Shown one piece after another: positions 60,057 to 64,000 of a stretch of DNA of 64,000 nucleotides. The stretch comes from Acidobacteriota bacterium (GTDB taxonomy: Bacteria; Acidobacteriota; Terriglobia; Bryobacterales; Bryobacteraceae). The stretch lies in contig JACPNQ010000021.1 in assembly GCA_016185425.1 (NCBI GenBank), positions 62,001-126,000 of the forward strand. The letters are read 5' to 3'. The position numbers and the translations under genes are program-made. The notes under the pieces were generated by a model. It was not told the DNA's origin. It saw nothing but the letters and a program-made list of their open reading frames with translations, and did not search any database. Each line of letters opens with the position of its first letter. The first letter of the stretch is position 1.

Positions 60057-61394
60057 ATGCGAAACCGGACTTGGCCCGTTTTCCTCGTCGGCTTCGGAAC
60101 GCTGCTGGCGCTCCTCTTCCTGCCCGGCAGCGCCGCCCTCCGCAAAACACAGGATGTCTACGATACCGTCCGCTCCCTCCAGGCCGCGGACCAGAACAGC
60201 CAGGCTCGTCTCCAGGAACTCGAACGCCGCATCTACATGAACAGCATCCTCGTCCGCGAACTCCTGCTCGATTCCTCTCCCGTGCAAAACAGCCGTTATG
60301 AAAAGGAGTTTCAAGACAATCGTGCCGCCGTCGAGCGCCAGATCACACTGCTCAATGCCGCTGGCCCCACACGGCAAAGCGCCGCCCTCCGGCGCCTCGA
60401 AGCGGAACTCCACAACTACTGGCAATCCATCGAGCCTGTATTCCATTGGACGCCCGAGGAACGACGCCAGCGCGCCACCTACTTTCTCCGCGAACAACAG
60501 CGTCCGCGCCGCCAGTCAATCCTCGCCATCGCCGAAGAGATCGATACGCTCATCGGCGCCGCGTACCGCGATCAGTATCAGCAGGTCAACATCAGCCAGC
60601 TCACATTTCGAAAAGACATCACCCGCAACGTTGCCATCGCGTTCCTCATCGGCATTCTCGTTGCGGCCGGCTGCATCGCCCGTATCGCCATGCTCGAAAA
60701 TCGCACCGAGCGCCAGCGCGCCAAAACCGAGCTCGCCGAGGAGCACCTCCGCCAACTCTCCACACAACTCATGCACGCGCAGGAAGAAGAGCGCAAGACC
60801 ATCTCCCGGGAGCTGCACGACGAGGTCGGCCAGCTCCTCACCGGCCTCCGCATCGAACTCGGCAGCCTCGAGCGCCTCCGCGGCGACGCGAACCAATTCA
60901 TCAGCCACCTCAGCGAGGCCAAGGCGATTGCCGAACAATCCCTCCGCGCCGTTCGCGACCTCGCAGTCGGCCTCCGCCCCTCCGTCCTCGACCTCGGTTT
61001 GCTCCCCGCCCTCCAATGGCAGGCCCGGCATTTTTCCAAACGCAGTGGCATCCCTGTCACCGTCCACGCCGAAGGCGCATTTCAGAACCTTTCCGACGGC
61101 CACAAGACGTGCGTCTACCGCATCGTGCAGGAGACGCTCACCAACTGCGCCCGGCACGCCAACGCAAAAAAAGCCGACGTCTCGCTCCGTGAAACGGCGG
61201 GCTCGCTTGAAGTGACGATTCACGACGATGGCCGCGGCTTCGACGCGAAGTCTTCTCGCCATGGCGGTCTCGGCCTCATCGGCATTGAAGAGCGCGTCCG
61301 TGAGCTCGGCGGCCTCCTCCGCATCGAATCGGAACCAGGAAAGGGCAGTACGCTCATGGTTCGCTTCTCGTTGACCGGGGGAGCCGCTGTATGA
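60057..61394 (+). CDS. NarX/LiaS-type sensor histidine kinase
   Basis: 445 residues. Membrane helices at about 8-27 and 193-213 flank a helical periplasmic sensor of about 165 residues (four-helix-bundle type, 'RRIYMNSILVRELLLDSSP'). The HisKA_3 box 'ISRELHDEVGQLLTGLRIEL' has its phosphorylated His near residue 254. The HATPase domain has 'ETLTNCARHANAKKADVSL' (N box), 'DDGRGFDAKS' and 'GLGLIGIEERVRELGG'. No HAMP-specific motif is clear. The response regulator overlaps its stop by ATGA. Divergent from the efflux operon, which it may control. Signal unknown. Confidence 0.9.
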   Translation: MRNRTWPVFLVGFGTLLALLFLPGSAALRKTQDVYDTVRSLQAADQNSQARLQELERRIYMNSILVRELLLDSSPVQNSRYEKEFQDNRAAVERQITLLNAAGPTRQSAALRRLEAELHNYWQSIEPVFHWTPEERRQRATYFLREQQRPRRQSILAIAEEIDTLIGAAYRDQYQQVNISQLTFRKDITRNVAIAFLIGILVAAGCIARIAMLENRTERQRAKTELAEEHLRQLSTQLMHAQEEERKTISRELHDEVGQLLTGLRIELGSLERLRGDANQFISHLSEAKAIAEQSLRAVRDLAVGLRPSVLDLGLLPALQWQARHFSKRSGIPVTVHAEGAFQNLSDGHKTCVYRIVQETLTNCARHANAKKADVSLRETAGSLEVTIHDDGRGFDAKSSRHGGLGLIGIEERVRELGGLLRIESEPGKGSTLMVRFSLTGGAAV

Positions 61395-62041
61395 GCCCCA
61401 TCCGCGTCCTGCTTGCGGACGATCACGGCGTCGTCCGCAAGGGCCTGCGCTTCCTCCTCACGCAGGATCCCTCCGTCGAAGTCGCGGCCGAAGCCGAAGA
61501 CGGCCGCGAAGCCGTTCGACTCGCTTCCGAGCTGCAGCCCAATGTCGTCATCATGGACATCGCCATGCCCTTGCTAAACGGGCTCGACGCCGCCGCGCAG
61601 ATCAGCAAGGCAAATCCCCGCGCCGGCGTCATCATCCTCAGCATGTACTCGGACGAAGAATTCATCATCCGCGCGCTCACGTCCGGCGCGAAGGGCTATC
61701 TTCTGAAGGATTCCGCCGACGCCGATGTTCTCCGCGCCGTCCACGCCGTTGCGCGGGGCCGCACCTACTTCTCCCCTTCCATCGCTCACACGCTGATCGA
61801 AGACTACATGCGCCGCCTCACGCAGGAAGGTCTTCAGGACCGCTACGGCCTGCTCACCGACCGGGAACGCGAAGTGCTCCAACTCCTCGCCGAAGGCCGG
61901 TCCAACAAAGACGTCGCCGCTCTCCTCGGCCTCAGCGTCCACACCGTCGACACCCACCGTACCAACTTCATGCAGAAGCTCGGCCTTCACAACACAGCCG
62001 AGATCGTCATCTACGCCATGCGTAAGAAGATCATCTCCTGA
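61391..62041 (+). CDS. NarL/FixJ-type response regulator
   Basis: 216 residues. The receiver domain has the acidic pair 'RVLLADDHGVVRKGLRFLL', the phosphorylated Asp56 in 'NVVIMDIAMPLLNG', and the conserved Lys in 'GAKGYLLKDSADAD'. The LuxR-type helix-turn-helix at about 150-210 reads 'LTDREREVLQLLAEGRSNKD' and 'VHTVDTHRTNFMQKLGLHNT'. Cognate partner of the preceding kinase. Binding sites were not identified. Confidence 0.93.
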   Translation: MSPIRVLLADDHGVVRKGLRFLLTQDPSVEVAAEAEDGREAVRLASELQPNVVIMDIAMPLLNGLDAAAQISKANPRAGVIILSMYSDEEFIIRALTSGAKGYLLKDSADADVLRAVHAVARGRTYFSPSIAHTLIEDYMRRLTQEGLQDRYGLLTDREREVLQLLAEGRSNKDVAALLGLSVHTVDTHRTNFMQKLGLHNTAEIVIYAMRKKIIS

Positions 62042-62080
62042 CCTGAAACGCTTTTAGTACTAGAACTCACTAGTCACCGG

Positions 62081-62098
62081 AGGAGCAGTTAGGCTCCT
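62081..62098 (+). terminator. Short hairpin between regulator and Trp-rich gene
   Basis: AGGAGC-AGTTAG-GCTCCT, a perfect 6-bp stem 40 bases after the regulator stop. No T-run follows. Weak terminator or leader hairpin for the next gene. Confidence 0.35.
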
Positions 62099-62123
62099 GA
62101 ACTTGACTTGAAGAGGTATCTAT

Positions 62124-64000
62124 ATGGCTGGTGAATATAAGCTCACAGTCCCGCTCGACGCATCGGGCGTTGAGGATTTCAAACCGGATCAACCAGTAAA
62201 GGTTGTCGTAGTTGACGGTAAAGGCAAGGCTTCGGCGACGGTCGCAAAGCTGGATGCAAAGGGTCACGGCACGGCGACCTTCGAATTCAAAGAGAACCCG
62301 GGCGCGCTACGCGTGTTGCTCGGCCCCGAAAGCGCAAGCAACGACGAAATGCAGGGACTCCAGACCATCGGTGTCGACGTTGCAGCCCGGCAGTTCGCGG
62401 TGAAAGACGTAAAACTAGCGCCTATCGCGATCTCCACCTATTACTGGCGCTGGTGGCCTATCTGGTGCCGCACGTTCACCATCACTGGCCGTGTCCAATG
62501 CGCAGACGGCCGCCCCGTCCCCGGCGCAACGGTCTGCGCCTCGGACGTATCCTTCTGGTGGTGGTGGCTCAGCAAGCACCAGGTCGGATGCGCGACAACC
62601 GACGCCAGCGGCAGTTTCAAAATCCAATTCCGCTGGTGTTGCGGCTTCTTCCCGTGGTGGTGGTGGCGTCGCCGCTTCTGGCAATACGAGCCGCTCCTTG
62701 GTAACTTGATCGGACCCATCATTCGCCGCGACCCCAAGCTCAAACTCCCTATTCCCACACCCGACCCCGACCCTGGCATCTTCAAGAACCTCCTCTCTCC
62801 GCTTCGCTCGGCAGCCCCGAGTTTCCCGGAAATCAGAACAGCCGCAACCTTCGATCCCGGCGCCCTTGCCGGACTCCAGCTACAGTTGGAGCCGCACTTG
62901 CCCGCCGCTCCGGAACTGCAGAGGATCCGTCTTTGGCCGTGGTATCCCTGGGCCCCCTGGCTCGACTGCGCGCCCGACATTGTCTTCCGCGTCACCCAAC
63001 CGTGCGAAGGCAAAGATGTTGTCATCGTCGACGAGAACATATTCCAGACGCGCTGGGACATCGGCACGAATCTGAACGTCAATCTCATTGCGAACCAGGA
63101 AGCCTGTTGCATCCCGCCGGATAATCGCCCTGACGGCAACTGCATCGTCATCTCAACGGTCTGCGGATCTCTCATCAACGCGATCGGCGGCAACACGATC
63201 CCAGCCCTGCCGGCAGCACCCACTGACGGCTTCCTGAACCCTGGCCTGCCCACAAACGACGGCGACCGTCCGTATGCCGGAAGCATCACCATCGGTGGAC
63301 TGTTCGGCCACGGCGCGAATGCCGGCTACTATGAATTCGAATGGTCGAACGGCGGCGCGTTCAACCCCATGCCGCCAGGCGCGGCCGGCGGATTCTCCCG
63401 CTCGTACTGGGGGCCCAGGCTCGGCGGCGGTCCGGTCAATTTCTACTCCGTCCCATTCCCCGTCACCTCGATCAGCGGGCAGAACGTCATCGAATCCCGA
63501 AACCACTTCGAAGCCAACAACGACCCGGCAAGCTGGGGCGTCACACGCTTCTGGGTGTCAAACGTCGACATACTGATGGTCTGGAACACCGAAACATTCT
63601 TTGCCGACGGCAAGTACCGCCTGCACGTGAAGAGCTATCCAGCCTCAGGCGCCGGTCTCGATCTCGCCCACGCCGCCATCCTCAACGTGTGCGACACCAA
63701 CGAGCAAAACCGGCTGGTGATCACGCTCGACAATCGCCTCAACCCGGATCCGGCCCATCCCACTGCGCCCGATCATCCCTGCGGCGGCGGCACCGTCCAC
63801 CTCTGTGTAACGGAGCCCGATACCGACATCATCAACGTCACCATCAACGGCGCGAAAGTCGGACCCTGTGATTTTGCGGATGCAAAGAACGGCGGCACCT
63901 TGGACATCGACTTCCTCGTCACCGATCCCGACGCACATCTCCACTCCTACTCTCTCATCGCGACCTATGGTGAGAACCTCGCCGTCGATCTCCTCGGCGC
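62124..64000 (+). CDS. Large protein with four tryptophan clusters, 3' end outside window
   Basis: The frame is open from ATG 62124 (AGAGG 8 bases upstream) to the right edge: 625 residues so far. There is no signal peptide. Residues 1-100 look like a small beta-rich domain. A carboxypeptidase-regulatory-like (Ig-type) domain follows at about 115-175 ('FTITGRVQCADGRPVPGATV', 'TTDASGSFKIQF'). It is interrupted and flanked by Trp clusters: YYWRWWPIW near 106, FWWWW near 143, 'WCCGFFPWWWWRRRFW' near 171, 'LWPWYPWAPW' near 271. Later parts are beta-rich with Cys pairs and motifs such as 'RFWVSNVDILMVWNTETFF'. Family not recognised. Confidence 0.7.
   Translation, partial: MAGEYKLTVPLDASGVEDFKPDQPVKVVVVDGKGKASATVAKLDAKGHGTATFEFKENPGALRVLLGPESASNDEMQGLQTIGVDVAARQFAVKDVKLAPIAISTYYWRWWPIWCRTFTITGRVQCADGRPVPGATVCASDVSFWWWWLSKHQVGCATTDASGSFKIQFRWCCGFFPWWWWRRRFWQYEPLLGNLIGPIIRRDPKLKLPIPTPDPDPGIFKNLLSPLRSAAPSFPEIRTAATFDPGALAGLQLQLEPHLPAAPELQRIRLWPWYPWAPWLDCAPDIVFRVTQPCEGKDVVIVDENIFQTRWDIGTNLNVNLIANQEACCIPPDNRPDGNCIVISTVCGSLINAIGGNTIPALPAAPTDGFLNPGLPTNDGDRPYAGSITIGGLFGHGANAGYYEFEWSNGGAFNPMPPGAAGGFSRSYWGPRLGGGPVNFYSVPFPVTSISGQNVIESRNHFEANNDPASWGVTRFWVSNVDILMVWNTETFFADGKYRLHVKSYPASGAGLDLAHAAILNVCDTNEQNRLVITLDNRLNPDPAHPTAPDHPCGGGTVHLCVTEPDTDIINVTINGAKVGPCDFADAKNGGTLDIDFLVTDPDAHLHSYSLIATYGENLAVDLLG

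Overview
The window looks like the chromosome of a GC-rich soil acidobacterium of the Solibacter/Bryobacter type. The gene families point there: an acidobacterial duplicated orphan permease (ADOP) with its PadR regulator, two Oar-like TonB receptors with a carboxypeptidase-regulatory N-terminal domain, a cytochrome/DUF1553 plus DUF1501 pair, Tat-exported Gfo/Idh/MocA oxidoreductases, and a ferrochelatase with [2Fe-2S]-type cysteines. The taxonomic call is an inference from families; no rRNA gene is present.

Layout. 0-3.3 kb: ankyrin, RraA-like, TPR, epimerase-like and ferrochelatase genes on +. 3.16-9.71 kb: a DUF1016 (YhcG-type) nuclease gene on the minus strand, split by a 5.4-kb composite mobile element. 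The element has a 6-bp target duplication and 81-bp terminal inverted repeats. It contains remnants of two tyrosine recombinases joined head to head, an IS91-type transposase, and an ADOP/PadR pair. 9.86-12.1 kb: recA, a small membrane ORF and an NmrA-like gene. 12.17-14.63 kb: a probable selenoprotein (thioredoxin-like, CxxU, with CxxCH and two PDZ domains), a phytanoyl-CoA dioxygenase-like gene and a DsbD-alpha-like redox protein. 14.6-23.8 kb: cytochrome/DUF1553, DUF1501, IclR, TonB receptor and ThuA genes. 23.8-26.7 kb: phosphoesterase and phosphatase genes and an LRR gene. 26.7-33.6 kb: a carbohydrate-type module with two copies of an oxidoreductase pair, a sugar isomerase-like TIM barrel, a cupin and a DapA-like aldolase. 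33.6-39.1 kb: second receptor, ceramidase-like and intradiol dioxygenase-like genes.

39.1-52.7 kb is a nitrate assimilation operon behind a structured leader. It encodes siroheme methyltransferase, a fused DmsB/DmsC-like electron-transfer subunit, the molybdopterin nitrate reductase, a nitrate ABC transporter (A, B and two ATPases), NirB, NirD, HemD and an outer-membrane porin. Genes overlap by a few bases almost throughout, so they are probably co-transcribed. 53.7-60.0 kb is a minus-strand operon (VWFA protein, adaptor, RND pump, TolC), divergent from a NarL-type two-component system at 60.06-62.04 kb. The window ends inside a large protein with four tryptophan clusters.

The + strand is G-rich on the left and C-rich on the right, whichever strand is coding, with the change near 29-33 kb. 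That direction of change fits a replication terminus zone. The strongest candidates for new biology are the UGA-containing thioredoxin-PDZ gene with a SECIS-like hairpin, the nitrate-operon leader, the composite recombinase element, and the tryptophan-cluster protein.
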